From positions 515,117-579,116 of the forward strand of contig NZ_JAKRNT010000001.1 in assembly GCF_022346605.1 (NCBI RefSeq): a stretch of 64,000 nt of DNA. Direction: 5' to 3'. The notes beneath the pieces were generated by a model, which saw only the letters and a program-made list of their open reading frames with translations, searched no databases and was not told the DNA's origin. The DNA is from Sporosarcina sp. ACRSL. GTDB lineage: Bacteria; Bacillota; Bacilli; Bacillales_A; Planococcaceae. This document shows, one piece after another, positions 9,325 to 18,024 of the stretch. Numbering within the stretch: position 1 is the first letter of the stretch; each line of letters opens with the position of its first letter. The translations under genes and the position numbers were made by a program.

Positions 9325-10197
9325 TTAACGTTCCAAAGGGCGTTTCTGGTCATCGAGCGTGAAGCCTTCACCTAATACATCATGGACGTCAGTGACAGAG
9401 ACGAACGCATGCGGATCGATAGAAGTGACAATGTTTTTCAAACGCATCATCTCATTTTTACCGACGACGCAATATAATATTTCACGGTCTGATTTCGTGA
9501 AGTGGCCGTATCCCTTGAAAACAGTGACACCCCGATCCATTTCCAATGAAATTTTGGAAGCGATCGTATCTTGAGCTTCCGAAATGATGAAAGCTCCCCG
9601 TGCTGCATAAGCACCTTCCTGAACAAAATCGATGACTCGTGCGCCTACGAAGAGGGCGACCAACGTATACATCATGGACCGATGATCCAAGTAGACTGCC
9701 CACGAAACCAAAATGACGAATGCGTCGAACAAAAACATTGTCTTTCCCATGCTCCAGCCTATGTACTTATGCGCCAAACGTGCGATAATATCTACACCGC
9801 CTGTTGTTCCACCATATCTGAAAATAATACCGAGCCCTATACCGATAAAAACACCTGCGAATAAGGCAACAAGGAACATGTCCCCTTCGAGGTGAATATT
9901 AAACTGATATTTCATGAACACTTTCAGGAAGACAGAAACAGCGACCGTACCGATAACCGTGTATATAAAAACCTTTCTTCCTAACAGCTTCCAACCGATG
10001 ATGAACATCGGAATGTTCAGTACTAAGTTCATGATGGCGGGATCCCAGTTGAAGGCAAATAGGAGGATAAGCGTAATTCCTGTAAATCCGCCTTCGGCAA
10101 GTTCGTGTTGAATATTAAAATGCACAAGACCAAAACTGAATATCGCAGCACCCAGTATGATAAAGAATATATTTTTGAGTTTTATTCCACGAAACAA
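9325..10197 (-). CDS. ypjC: YitT-family membrane protein (YpjC-like)
   Basis: A 290-residue protein with five to six N-terminal membrane helices (residues ~8-195, GGTTGGVDIIA motif) followed by a soluble ~85-residue DUF2179 domain (FIISEAQDTIASKI ... GYGHFTKSDREILYCVV). This is the YitT/YpjC/UPF0750 architecture, a membrane protein of unknown transport or sensing role. TTG start at 10197, 7 bases after AAAGGTGG on the minus strand. It is convergent with the upstream peptidase and divergent from the mazG-dapB operon, as in B. subtilis. Confidence 0.85.
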   Translation of the reverse strand: MFRGIKLKNIFFIILGAAIFSFGLVHFNIQHELAEGGFTGITLILLFAFNWDPAIMNLVLNIPMFIIGWKLLGRKVFIYTVIGTVAVSVFLKVFMKYQFNIHLEGDMFLVALFAGVFIGIGLGIIFRYGGTTGGVDIIARLAHKYIGWSMGKTMFLFDAFVILVSWAVYLDHRSMMYTLVALFVGARVIDFVQEGAYAARGAFIISEAQDTIASKISLEMDRGVTVFKGYGHFTKSDREILYCVVGKNEMMRLKNIVTSIDPHAFVSVTDVHDVLGEGFTLDDQKRPLER

Positions 10198-10286
10198 TAG
10201 AAGACCACCTTTCTTGATGAAAACAACTGATTTTTGACATTAGTCCTATGAATGAATACGATATCAAATGAAGGGTAAGGAAGCAA

Positions 10287-10631
10287 ATGGAACAAGCGAA
10301 AACAATGAAAAATTTACAAGAAGAAGTCCATGCATACATATCAGGTTTTGAAGAAGGATATTTTCCTCCGATGGAATTGATGGCCCGGCTTACAGAAGAG
10401 CTAGGCGAGTTATCGAGGGAAGTGCAACATGTTTATGGCATGAAAAAGAAAAAATCAAGTGAGGAAATCAAGTCTTTGGAAGAAGAGACAGGTGACTTGC
10501 TTTTTGTTCTCATCTGTTTCGCCAATGCACAAGGAATCAATTTAGAGGATGCGTTACTGAGGGTCATGAATAAATTCAAGGATCGTGACGCCGACCGTTG
10601 GAAAAAAAGGAGGAGCAATGATGAAAATTAA
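10287..10631 (+). CDS. ypjD: MazG-type nucleotide pyrophosphohydrolase (YpjD)
   Basis: A 114-residue single-domain MazG-like protein. The metal-binding pattern is visible as EELGELSRE (about residues 37-45) and EEETGDLLFVL (about 61-71). Such proteins hydrolyse NTPs/dNTPs to NMP and pyrophosphate and cleanse the nucleotide pool; the exact substrate is not evident. It starts the operon with dapB, its last codons overlapping the dapB start by 11 bases. Confidence 0.88.
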   Translation: MEQAKTMKNLQEEVHAYISGFEEGYFPPMELMARLTEELGELSREVQHVYGMKKKKSSEEIKSLEEETGDLLFVLICFANAQGINLEDALLRVMNKFKDRDADRWKKRRSNDEN

Positions 10632-11421
10632 AGTAGCTATAGCAGGTGCCCGAGGAAGAATGGGAACGACTGCAATCGAAACGATCGAGGCAGCAAATGA
10701 TGCAGAAGTTGTTGCAGCACTTGATTATAAATATGATGGTTTACATTTACATAACGGTTCCATAAATGATGGGAAACATGGAATACCTATCTATACATCG
10801 CTTTCTAAGTTATATGAGGAGCACACGCCTGCTGTTTTGTTGGATGTGACAGATCCAGATGCAGTGTTCAATAACGTGAAGGCCGCATTGTCAATTGGCG
10901 TTCACCCTGTAGTCGGTACGTCTGGATTGTCAAACGAGGAGTTGCAGGCAATTTCTGATTTAGTGGAGTCAACACAAGTTGGTGGAATCATCGCACCGAA
11001 TTTTTCAATTGGAGCCGTACTTATGATGAAATTCGCCGCACAGGCAGCCCGCTATTTAGGAGATGTCGAGATTATTGAAATGCATCATGATCGTAAACTG
11101 GATGCTCCGTCTGGAACAGCTGTTAAAACAGCCGAAATGATTAAGGAAAACAGACCGTCACATATTCAAGGACATCCATTGGAGCAAGTCCATTTGGAAG
11201 GCGCTCGTGGAGCGGATGTAGAAGGAATGAAGATCCATAGTGTCCGGTTGCCTGGTCTGCTGGCGCACCAACAAGTCCTTCTTGGAGGAGAAGGCGAGCT
11301 ATTAACTTTACGACATGATTCATTTGACAGAAAAAGCTTTATGCCAGGAATCATGATGGCGATCCGGGAAGTGATCGGCCGAAACGATTTAGTGTATGGG
11401 TTGGAAAATATTATCGATTAA
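10621..11421 (+). CDS. dapB: 4-hydroxy-tetrahydrodipicolinate reductase
   Basis: NAD(P)H-dependent reductase of the lysine/diaminopimelate pathway, needed for peptidoglycan and, in spore formers, dipicolinate supply. 266 residues with the nucleotide-binding GARGRMG near the N-terminus and the substrate motif EMHHDRKLDAPSGTA near residue 150. Start 10621 is chosen because AGGAGG lies 6 bases upstream; an ATG three bases earlier is also possible, and a longer frame from 10585 is not. Same order ypjD-dapB as in Bacillus. Confidence 0.95.
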   Translation: MKIKVAIAGARGRMGTTAIETIEAANDAEVVAALDYKYDGLHLHNGSINDGKHGIPIYTSLSKLYEEHTPAVLLDVTDPDAVFNNVKAALSIGVHPVVGTSGLSNEELQAISDLVESTQVGGIIAPNFSIGAVLMMKFAAQAARYLGDVEIIEMHHDRKLDAPSGTAVKTAEMIKENRPSHIQGHPLEQVHLEGARGADVEGMKIHSVRLPGLLAHQQVLLGGEGELLTLRHDSFDRKSFMPGIMMAIREVIGRNDLVYGLENIID

Positions 11422-11445
11422 CGTTGGTCGGAAGAGGTGCGTTCT

Positions 11446-12588
11446 ATGAGAAAATTGAAGGTCGGTGTAATTTGCTATCCCACATTAGGGGGCTCTGGAG
11501 TAGTTGCGACAGAACTCGGATTGAAAATGGCGGAGAAAGGACATGAAATGCATTTTATCACGTCGAGTCGCCCTTTCCGTTTTCCCGATATCCATCCTAA
11601 TATATTATTCCATGAAGTGAAAATTGATGGTTATGCTGTTTTTAAATATCCGCCTTACGATATCGCATTGGCGAATCGAATTGCACAAGTGATTGAAGAA
11701 GAAGAGCTTGATCTGCTGCACGTGCATTATGCTGTCCCGCACGCTATTTCCGCAGCACTTGCAAAAGATATGGCGAAATCGGATATTGGTGTCATCACAA
11801 CTTTACATGGAACCGATGTGACTGTTCTAGGGCATGATCCCGCTTTGAAAAACACTGTTCGTTACGGAGTAGACAAATCCGATTTAACGACCGCGGTTTC
11901 CGAATCGCTAAGGCAAGAAACACTATCGTTAATCGAGCCAGAAAAAGAAATATTGACAATTTATAATTTCATTGACGAGGAAAAGTACAAGCCAGTAGAT
12001 CCGGGTACGTTAAAAACAGATTTGGGAATTCGGGAAGATGAAAAAGTCATCATTCATATTTCAAATTTCAGAAGCATTAAAAGGATTGGAGATATTATCG
12101 ATAGCTTCAAACTTATTCGGGAGGAAATCGATTCCAAATTATTATTAGTCGGTACAGGACCGGAAAAAATAGAAATGAAGAAGAAGGCAAGCGAAGAAGG
12201 TTTGGAAGATGATATTATCTTTACGGGTAAGCGAGATGATCTTCCAGAATTATTGGCAATTAGTGATATTATGTTCTTATTATCGGAAAAGGAATCATTT
12301 GGTCTTGTCCTACTAGAAGGGTTTGCTTGTGGAGTGCCAGCAATTGCGACAAATATCGGTGGCATACCTGAAGTAATCGAGGACGGAAAGAACGGATTTC
12401 TCATCGAACTTGGGGATGTGGAATCAGCTGCCGAGAAGGCGAAACTGCTACTTTCAGATCCAATTTTGCATCAAAACTTCCGGGAAAGTGCAATAAGAAC
12501 AGTCGTTGATAAATTCGATTCGGAATCGATCGTACAACAATACGAAGAGCTTTATTACGAGATCGCGAAAGTGGCTGACATCCGATGA
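11446..12588 (+). CDS. bshA: N-acetyl-alpha-D-glucosaminyl L-malate synthase
   Basis: GT4-family retaining glycosyltransferase that joins UDP-GlcNAc and L-malate, the first step in bacillithiol synthesis. 380 residues; the N-terminal MRKLKVGVICYPTLGGSGVV carries the diglycine loop, and the C-terminal half shows the GT4 donor motif EKESFGLVLLEGFACGVP (about residue 283). Start 11446 rather than the GTG at 11437, because AGAGG at 11432-11436 spaces correctly. It overlaps cca by 4 bases. The genes that separate dapB and bshA in B. subtilis (mgsA, bshB1) are absent here. Confidence 0.94.
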   Translation: MRKLKVGVICYPTLGGSGVVATELGLKMAEKGHEMHFITSSRPFRFPDIHPNILFHEVKIDGYAVFKYPPYDIALANRIAQVIEEEELDLLHVHYAVPHAISAALAKDMAKSDIGVITTLHGTDVTVLGHDPALKNTVRYGVDKSDLTTAVSESLRQETLSLIEPEKEILTIYNFIDEEKYKPVDPGTLKTDLGIREDEKVIIHISNFRSIKRIGDIIDSFKLIREEIDSKLLLVGTGPEKIEMKKKASEEGLEDDIIFTGKRDDLPELLAISDIMFLLSEKESFGLVLLEGFACGVPAIATNIGGIPEVIEDGKNGFLIELGDVESAAEKAKLLLSDPILHQNFRESAIRTVVDKFDSESIVQQYEELYYEIAKVADIR

Positions 12589-13778
12589 CTTCAGAATTTG
12601 GAACTGCGTCAAGCCGGAAAGTCGTCCGCCTATTGGAAGAAGCAGGGTATGAGGCGGTATTTGTAGGGGGAGCAGTTCGGGATCATTTACTAGGCAAGGA
12701 AGCATCAGATTTCGATATTGCAACGTCTGCCTTTCCAGGTGAAGTGAAGCAAGTATTCCCTCATACAATCGATGTTGGAATTGCACACGGAACTGTTATG
12801 GTCATCATGGATGATGAACCGATTGAAGTGACAACGTATCGAACAGAAAGTACATATACGGACCACCGGAGGCCCGATGAAGTGAATTTCGTCAGATCCT
12901 TGAAAGACGATCTGCAGCGCAGGGATTTTACGATAAATGCAATAGCATTAACGCTTACCGGTGAATTAATTGATCCATATGGAGGTATAGAGGATCTAAA
13001 AAACCGGAAAATCCGGGCGGTCGGCAATGCTAGCGATCGATTTCATGAGGATGCGTTACGTATGATTCGTGCAGTTCGATTTTCATCTGTTTTAGCATTT
13101 GAGATAGAAAGTAAAACCTTTCTGGCGATTGAAGAAAATGCTGAAAGTATTAAACATGTCTCAGTGGAACGTATTAAAGCAGAAATGGATAAGCTATGGA
13201 GAGGCGTCAATCCCGCCAAGGCGATAGCGGCGTTAAGGGAAACCGGGTTATCGGATCATTTGCCTCTTTTCCCTTCGTATGTCCAATTGTTAATGGACTG
13301 TGCTCCTTTTACGACTACTGACCAAGGCTGGTCCGCTTTAATGCTTACAGGGCATTATTCCGCATCTGATCTTGCAAAGGCTTATAAGCTTTCAAATCGA
13401 GAAAAAGCATTTCTATCGGACGTACTAAGCGCATTTGGCAGAAGACAAACGAGTCCATTTACAATTGATGATTATTATCGGTTCACGCTTGAAGTACTCG
13501 TTGCGACAGAAAAGGTTTGGCAAGCGATGCATCCTGAAGAAACCGGTATACCCGTACACGAAATGAAACGAATGCAAGAAAGTTTGCCGATTCGCTCCAA
13601 AGATGATTTGAAAGTGAATGGAAAAGACTTGCTCGCTTGGACTGGCCAAAGAGGCGGTAGATGGGTCGGCGAATGGATGGAAAGAATCGAATATGCGGTG
13701 CTGCATCGACATTGCCCGAATGATTTGGATAAAATAAAGGAATGGTTTTTCAATGAATGTAAAAAACGCAAGAGATGA
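12585..13778 (+). CDS. cca: CCA-adding tRNA nucleotidyltransferase
   Basis: Adds or repairs the 3'-CCA of tRNAs. 397 residues, the length of the Bacillus enzyme. The N-terminal class II nucleotidyltransferase fold shows GGAVRDHLLG (about residues 28-37) and the catalytic DFDIATSA, followed by the ERxxRDFTINAIAL-type block (RRDFTINAIAL) and the EDALRMIRAVRF motif. Start overlaps the bshA stop (ATGA), and the 3' end overlaps birA by 26 bases, so translation is coupled through the three genes. Confidence 0.96.
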   Translation: MTSEFGTASSRKVVRLLEEAGYEAVFVGGAVRDHLLGKEASDFDIATSAFPGEVKQVFPHTIDVGIAHGTVMVIMDDEPIEVTTYRTESTYTDHRRPDEVNFVRSLKDDLQRRDFTINAIALTLTGELIDPYGGIEDLKNRKIRAVGNASDRFHEDALRMIRAVRFSSVLAFEIESKTFLAIEENAESIKHVSVERIKAEMDKLWRGVNPAKAIAALRETGLSDHLPLFPSYVQLLMDCAPFTTTDQGWSALMLTGHYSASDLAKAYKLSNREKAFLSDVLSAFGRRQTSPFTIDDYYRFTLEVLVATEKVWQAMHPEETGIPVHEMKRMQESLPIRSKDDLKVNGKDLLAWTGQRGGRWVGEWMERIEYAVLHRHCPNDLDKIKEWFFNECKKRKR

Positions 13779-14739
13779 ATTGTTGAAAAAGCTTTTTGAA
13801 GCCCAAGGAAATCCGGTATCCGGACAAGAGTTTGCAGAAGAATACGGTCTTTCAAGAACTGCAATCTGGAAATATATTAAGGAATTTGAAGAGGATGGCT
13901 ATGAAATCGCTTCAATCAAAAAAAAGGGATATGTACTGATCGACATTCCAGACATTGTGAACGCTGCTAATATCCGAAGATTTTTACAGACGAAAACTTA
14001 TGGGACAACGATCGATTACTATAAAAGTTGTGATTCGACACAGAACCTCGCGCATGATTTTGCACAAGCTGGAGCACTGGACGGAACCCTTATCATTTCG
14101 GAGGAGCAGACAGCAGGGAAGGGAAGGCTGTCCCGTCCATGGAATTCGACAGCCCATAAAGGAATCTGGATGAGTTTGATCATTCGACCATCGTTAATGC
14201 CACAGCAGGCACCACAAATGACGCTCGTTGCAGCTGTTGCAATCGTTCGGGCGATTGAAAACGTCAGCGGAATTGAGGCTACGATCAAATGGCCGAATGA
14301 TATTATGATCAACGGCAAAAAAATGACTGGTATTCTAACAGAGCTTCAATCTGAACCTGACCGCGTGAAGGCAATTATTCTTGGAATTGGCATGAATGTT
14401 AATCACGAAGAGGAAGATTTTCCAAAAGAACTAAGAGATATTGCAACTTCTCTAAAAATTGCATGCGGCAAAAAAATCGATCGGGCGAAATTGATTGCTG
14501 AAATTCTTGGTTTTCTTGAATTGTATACGAAGATGTATGAAAAGCATGGATTCGGTCCGATCAAACTGCTCTGGGAAAGTTATTCAAACACGGCAGGAAA
14601 ACAGATCCGAGCAGTTATGTTGAATGAAACGATCGAAGGGACTGCTCTAGGTATTTCAGAAGACGGTCTATTAGAACTTAAACTTGATGATGGCACAGTA
14701 AGAGGCATCTACTCTGCGGATATTGTTATTAAAGATTGA
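13753..14739 (+). CDS. birA: Biotin-protein ligase / biotin operon repressor
   Basis: Bifunctional BirA: the N-terminal ~65 residues form a helix-turn-helix (SGQEFAEEYGLSRTAIWKYIKEF) and the central domain is the biotin ligase with the biotinyl-AMP loop GKGRLSRPW and KWPNDIM. C-terminal SH3-like domain present (KQIRAVMLNETIEGTALGI). 328 residues. It attaches biotin to carboxylase subunits and represses biotin genes when holo-BirA dimerises. It lies inside the cca 3' end, with no obvious strong ribosome site, consistent with coupling. Confidence 0.95.
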   Translation: MNVKNARDELLKKLFEAQGNPVSGQEFAEEYGLSRTAIWKYIKEFEEDGYEIASIKKKGYVLIDIPDIVNAANIRRFLQTKTYGTTIDYYKSCDSTQNLAHDFAQAGALDGTLIISEEQTAGKGRLSRPWNSTAHKGIWMSLIIRPSLMPQQAPQMTLVAAVAIVRAIENVSGIEATIKWPNDIMINGKKMTGILTELQSEPDRVKAIILGIGMNVNHEEEDFPKELRDIATSLKIACGKKIDRAKLIAEILGFLELYTKMYEKHGFGPIKLLWESYSNTAGKQIRAVMLNETIEGTALGISEDGLLELKLDDGTVRGIYSADIVIKD

Positions 14740-14765
14740 ATCTATACAAATATCAATAGATTTGC

Positions 14766-14771
14766 TATAGT
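14766..14771 (+). promoter_or_regulatory. Candidate -10 element of the panBCD promoter
   Basis: TATAGT 27 bases after the birA stop; the -35 region is not convincing (ATACAA at 16 bases). It precedes a ~200-base leader that ends at panB. Confidence 0.3.
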
Positions 14772-14847
14772 ATGGTCGAAGGGCAATATCGACAGGAATT
14801 GCACCTTTATCGGCTAGAAAATTGAAAATCGAAAAAACCTAATAAGT

Positions 14848-14879
14848 TCTGCCTTGATCTTGCATAAGACAGGGACGGA
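14848..14879 (+). ncRNA. pan-type leader hairpin upstream of panB (candidate regulatory RNA)
   Basis: The RNA folds into one hairpin: TCTG pairs with CGGA (14848-14851/14876-14879), CCTTG with CAGGG (14852-14856/14870-14874) and TCTT with AAGA (14858-14861/14866-14869) around a GCAT loop. Two single A residues bulge out, A14857 on the 5' side and A14875 on the 3' side. A hairpin with conserved bulged adenosines in the 5' UTR of pantothenate genes is how the pan RNA motif has been described. A terminator follows 25 bases later, which suits control by attenuation. The motif assignment is from memory of the family; the fold is read directly. Confidence 0.55.
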
Positions 14880-14903
14880 GGAAACCCAAAATAGTAAACC
14901 TAC

Positions 14904-14940
14904 AATCCTTCTGCCCTTTTTTAGGCTGGAAGGATTTTTT
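14904..14940 (+). terminator. Attenuator-like terminator in the panB leader
   Basis: Stem AATCCTTC/GAAGGATT extended by GCC/GGC with small bulges, then six T residues (14935-14940). It stands 38 bases before panB and downstream of the pan-type hairpin, so it would stop transcription within the leader unless an alternative fold forms. It cannot be the birA terminator alone if the promoter at 14766 is real. Confidence 0.75.
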
Positions 14941-14978
14941 GGTTTTCTCCACTTTGATAAAAAAGGGAGAGGATACGG

Positions 14979-15824
14979 ATGAAAAGCACTACGGACTTCA
15001 CGAAAATGAAACAGCTTGGTGAAAAAATTGTCATGTTGACTGCTTATGATCACCCATCTGCACAATTGGCTGAGGAGGCAGGAGTCGATGTACTTCTTGT
15101 AGGGGACTCTCTTGGCATGGTCGTCTTAGGATACGACTCGACAGCTGCTGTCACTGTCGATGATATGATCCATCACGGAAAAGCGGTCAGAAGAGGTGCG
15201 AAGGACACGTTTGTCGTCGTAGATATGCCTTTCGCTTCCTACCATGGTTCCGAAGATCGGACATTGGATTCTGCGGTACGCATCTATCAAGAGACGGGTG
15301 CAAACGCCCTAAAACTGGAAGGTGGAGGACGGGTGATCGATACAATCCGGCTATTGACGGAGACGGGAATTCCTGTAGTTGCTCATCTAGGACTACTCCC
15401 ACAGTCAGCAGCTGTCGTAGGGGGTTACAAAGTACAAGGGAAGACTGCAGAAGCCGCAGAGCGACTAATCCAAGACGCTGTTGCTTGTGAAGCGGCAGGC
15501 GCCTGTATGATTGTTCTTGAATGCATTCCTTATCAGTTGGCGGAGCAAGTTTCGAAAGCAGTCACTGTTCCAACAATCGGAATAGGCGCAGGAGCAGAGA
15601 CAGACGGTCAAGTGCTCGTTTTTCACGATACGGTCAAATACGGAAACCATCATATTCCTAAATTCGTAGAAGCGTTTGCAGATATTGGAACGGATATCCG
15701 TAACGGTTTAAAAGAGTATGCAGCAGCTGTCAAAAAGGGTGAATTTCCGGCTGAAGCACACCGTTTTACAATGAAGGAAGATGAATTAGTCGCGTTATAT
15801 GGGGGATTGAAGGATGGTCATTGA
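14979..15824 (+). CDS. panB: 3-methyl-2-oxobutanoate hydroxymethyltransferase
   Basis: Ketopantoate hydroxymethyltransferase, first committed step to pantothenate: adds the methylene-THF hydroxymethyl group to 2-oxoisovalerate. TIM-barrel of 281 residues; [18 protein letters not shown], the metal-binding VGDSLGMV (D near residue 44) and [14 protein letters not shown] are characteristic. AAAGGGAGAGG ribosome site. Its 3' end overlaps panC by 11 bases. Control is probably through the leader hairpin and attenuator. Confidence 0.96.
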   Translation: MKSTTDFTKMKQLGEKIVMLTAYDHPSAQLAEEAGVDVLLVGDSLGMVVLGYDSTAAVTVDDMIHHGKAVRRGAKDTFVVVDMPFASYHGSEDRTLDSAVRIYQETGANALKLEGGGRVIDTIRLLTETGIPVVAHLGLLPQSAAVVGGYKVQGKTAEAAERLIQDAVACEAAGACMIVLECIPYQLAEQVSKAVTVPTIGIGAGAETDGQVLVFHDTVKYGNHHIPKFVEAFADIGTDIRNGLKEYAAAVKKGEFPAEAHRFTMKEDELVALYGGLKDGH

Positions 15825-16713
15825 AAGTACCAGCATCGAAGTTATTGAGACGATCGAGGAACTACAACAAAGGCTGAATCGAAATGAACGGAAAAATGCA
15901 ACAGTCGGTTTTGTTCCTACAATGGGCTTTTTGCATGAAGGGCATTTATCACTTGTAAAGCATGCTAAAGAACAAAACGACATTGTTGTCATGAGTATTT
16001 TCGTCAATCCAGCACAGTTTGGTCCTGGAGAAGATTTCGAATCCTATCCGCGTGATCGTGAGAGGGACTTACGACTTGCAAGCTCTGCAGGTGTCGATAT
16101 TGTATTTATTCCTTCAGTTGAGGAAATGTATCCGTCTGACGGTGGTATCCGAATCTTGCCGGGAGTGCAAGCAAATATGCTTTGCGGTGCTTCAAGGCCT
16201 GGACATTTTGATGGCGTACTCAAAGTGGTCTTGAAACTATTCAATATTGTTGATCCGGACCGTTCGTATTTCGGTTTGAAAGATGCCCAGCAATTGGCGA
16301 TCATCGAGACGTTTGTTCGGGACTTCAATTTGAGGACAGCTATCGTGAGAGTTCCAATTGTCAGGGAAGAGGATGGCTTGGCAAAAAGTTCACGTAATGT
16401 GAATTTGACCGCTGCAGAGCGCTCTGAAGCTCCGGCAATCTATCGGGCATTGCAAATAGGATCCGATTTATTTGCCAGTGGTTTTGATCCAGAAACGATC
16501 GAACAGCGGGTCGGTGAATCAATAGTCTCCAATAGTTCAGGGACGATTGATTATGTTAAGATGCTATCGTATCCTGATTTGGGCCCAGTCACTCAGCATT
16601 CCTCCGAAGTGATTTTAGCATGTGCCGTAAAGTTTTCAACAACAAGGTTAATAGATAATATTATTATGTCAACAAAGGATGGTACTTATGTTCAGAATGA
16701 TGATGAACAGTAA
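15814..16713 (+). CDS. panC: Pantothenate synthetase
   Basis: ATP-dependent condensation of pantoate with beta-alanine. The HIGH-type nucleotidyl motif reads [13 protein letters not shown] (about residues 32-44), followed by [13 protein letters not shown] and the KMSKSS-like [10 protein letters not shown]. 299 residues, about 15 longer than usual at the C-terminus because the reading frame runs 26 bases into panD. Start at 15814 overlaps the panB stop. Confidence 0.95.
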   Translation: MVIESTSIEVIETIEELQQRLNRNERKNATVGFVPTMGFLHEGHLSLVKHAKEQNDIVVMSIFVNPAQFGPGEDFESYPRDRERDLRLASSAGVDIVFIPSVEEMYPSDGGIRILPGVQANMLCGASRPGHFDGVLKVVLKLFNIVDPDRSYFGLKDAQQLAIIETFVRDFNLRTAIVRVPIVREEDGLAKSSRNVNLTAAERSEAPAIYRALQIGSDLFASGFDPETIEQRVGESIVSNSSGTIDYVKMLSYPDLGPVTQHSSEVILACAVKFSTTRLIDNIIMSTKDGTYVQNDDEQ

Positions 16714-17068
16714 ATTGCATCGCGCCACTGTAACGGAAGCGAATTTGAATTATGTAGGAAGCATTACGATCGACAGCGACTTGCTTGATGCGGCAGGCAT
16801 GCTTCCTAACGAGAAAGTCCATATTGTCAATAATAATAATGGGGCAAGGTTTGAAACGTATATTATTGCAGGCGAGCGTGGCAGCGGAGTCATTTGTGTT
16901 AATGGTGCGGCGGCCAGATTGGTTCAACAAGGTGACATCGTCATTATCATTTCCTATGTGTATGTATCTGAAGAAGAGGCACGTAACCACCAACCTACAG
17001 TTCTCCTCGTGGATGAACAGAATCGTATTAAAGAAGTAATCAAAGAGGCACCAGGCATCATTGCCTGA
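16688..17068 (+). CDS. panD: Aspartate 1-decarboxylase (precursor)
   Basis: Pyruvoyl-dependent enzyme making beta-alanine from aspartate. 126 residues. The self-cleavage site is G24-S25 in NYVGSIT, giving the pyruvoyl group on the alpha chain; the downstream [17 protein letters not shown] block is conserved. Start at 16688 matches the canonical Bacillus N-terminus ([18 protein letters not shown]). It completes the panBCD operon and ends at a strong terminator. Confidence 0.96.
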   Translation: MFRMMMNSKLHRATVTEANLNYVGSITIDSDLLDAAGMLPNEKVHIVNNNNGARFETYIIAGERGSGVICVNGAAARLVQQGDIVIIISYVYVSEEEARNHQPTVLLVDEQNRIKEVIKEAPGIIA

Positions 17069-17079
17069 TAAAATAAGTA

Positions 17080-17116
17080 GCTGATGGAGGATAGATCTTC
17101 CTTCATCAGCATTTTT
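17080..17116 (+). terminator. Terminator of panBCD
   Basis: 12-bp stem GCTGATGGAGGA / TCCTTCATCAGC (one G-U pair), 7-base loop, then ATTTTTATT. Confidence 0.9.
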
Positions 17117-17189
17117 ATTGTCATAACCATGTATGAGTAAAATGTTTGTGAGTAGATCAGAAAGTTTCTAGCATGCTACTTATAACATT

Positions 17190-17317
17190 ATTTCCGTTCC
17201 GATCGGACGCTTTCCGCGGGCACGGCTTCAGCCTCCTCACTACGCTTTGCTTCGTTGCGGGGTCTTCAGCTCGTGCTGTTCCCGCAGGAGTCGCCGATCT
17301 CCACTTCAATCAATTGG
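17190..17317 (-). repeat. ~130-bp intergenic repeat, copy A
   Basis: On the minus strand this matches the other three copies in the window at both ends: an entry half beginning ATTGGAG-like with GGCGACTCCTG, a middle CCCGC...GAAGC...GAGGAGGCT, and an exit half GGAAAGCGTCCG...CGGAA. The ends are partly self-complementary. It does not encode a protein. Copy A points toward copy B. Confidence 0.75.
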
Positions 17318-17705
17318 AATATACATGGAATCGTACTGGTAACTGTAAAGGCATGAAAAAGGAGTCCACTTCTTGTATAGTAAAGTTGCAAGCTAAACAC
17401 TACAATGTACGAATCCTTATTAAATTAGTTTCATTCAAAGAATTGAAACAGATTTATTCAGGAGACTTCAACAATCTTATACAGATGTGTTTCTACAGTT
17501 CCTGATCAATCTTGATAAGCAGCTTGCCGTATATCGTAATAAGGCGTAACAAGTTTAAAACAGCCAATGAAACCCTGTCTATAAAGGATTAAAAGGATTA
17601 AAAATTACGAAAATCATTCTAATAACGAATTACAATAATTTCGAATGTGCTTTACGTTGGAATTTAAATGTTTCCAAAGAGGACACATACTTAGAAGTTG
17701 TCTCT
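17318..17705. other. Gene-free AT-rich spacer between repeat copies A and B
   Basis: 388 bases between the two facing repeats. Short frames exist (the longest usable one from the ATG at 17352 to 17505, about 50 codons) but the ribosome site is poorly spaced and nothing is recognisable. A small tandem AAGGATTA repeat sits near 17585. Outside the two repeats is an 11-base inverted pair TAACATTATTT (17183-17193) / AAATAATGTTA (17860-17870). Confidence 0.5.
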
Positions 17706-17835
17706 GTTGATTGGAGCGGAAGGCGCCGACTCCTGTGGGATCAGCTGGACAGGTAAGACCCCGCAGTGGAGTGAAGCGACCGAGGAGGCTCACCGCCAGC
17801 CCCACGGAAAGCGTGCGCCTGAAGTGGAAATCAAC
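17706..17835 (+). repeat. ~130-bp intergenic repeat, copy B
   Basis: Begins GTTGATTGGAGCGGAAGGC and ends with GTGGAAATCAAC, so the two ends form GTTGATT/AATCAAC. The middle has the family features GACTCCTG, GACCCCGCAG and GAGGAGGCTCACCG. Diverged from copy D by many substitutions. Followed by 190 bases with no gene before dinG. Confidence 0.8.
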
Positions 17836-18024
17836 ACGTCCAAATTTGAACTTTTATAAAAATAATGTTAGCACAAAAAAACTTTAACTATATAAGAAAT
17901 GTAATACGGTCTTAAAACAGTACCCACAAAAACTTGACTCATACATAAACACCTAATAGCGCAATCGGCCCGCTGAATATGATACAATCTGCTGTAGTAT
18001 TCAATACAGGAAGTTGATGATTGA

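Noticed and set aside
14772..14903. Alternative riboswitch classes (T-box, SAM, ykkC, THF) for the panB leader
   Set aside because: None of their conserved cores (T-box sequence, GA-kink set, guanidine motifs) can be found; the two-bulge hairpin fits the pan motif better.
17173..17505. 110-codon open frame across repeat copy A and the spacer
   Set aside because: It runs through the minus-strand repeat, has no ribosome site and no recognisable protein; its arginine/alanine-rich start is only the GC-rich repeat read in frame.
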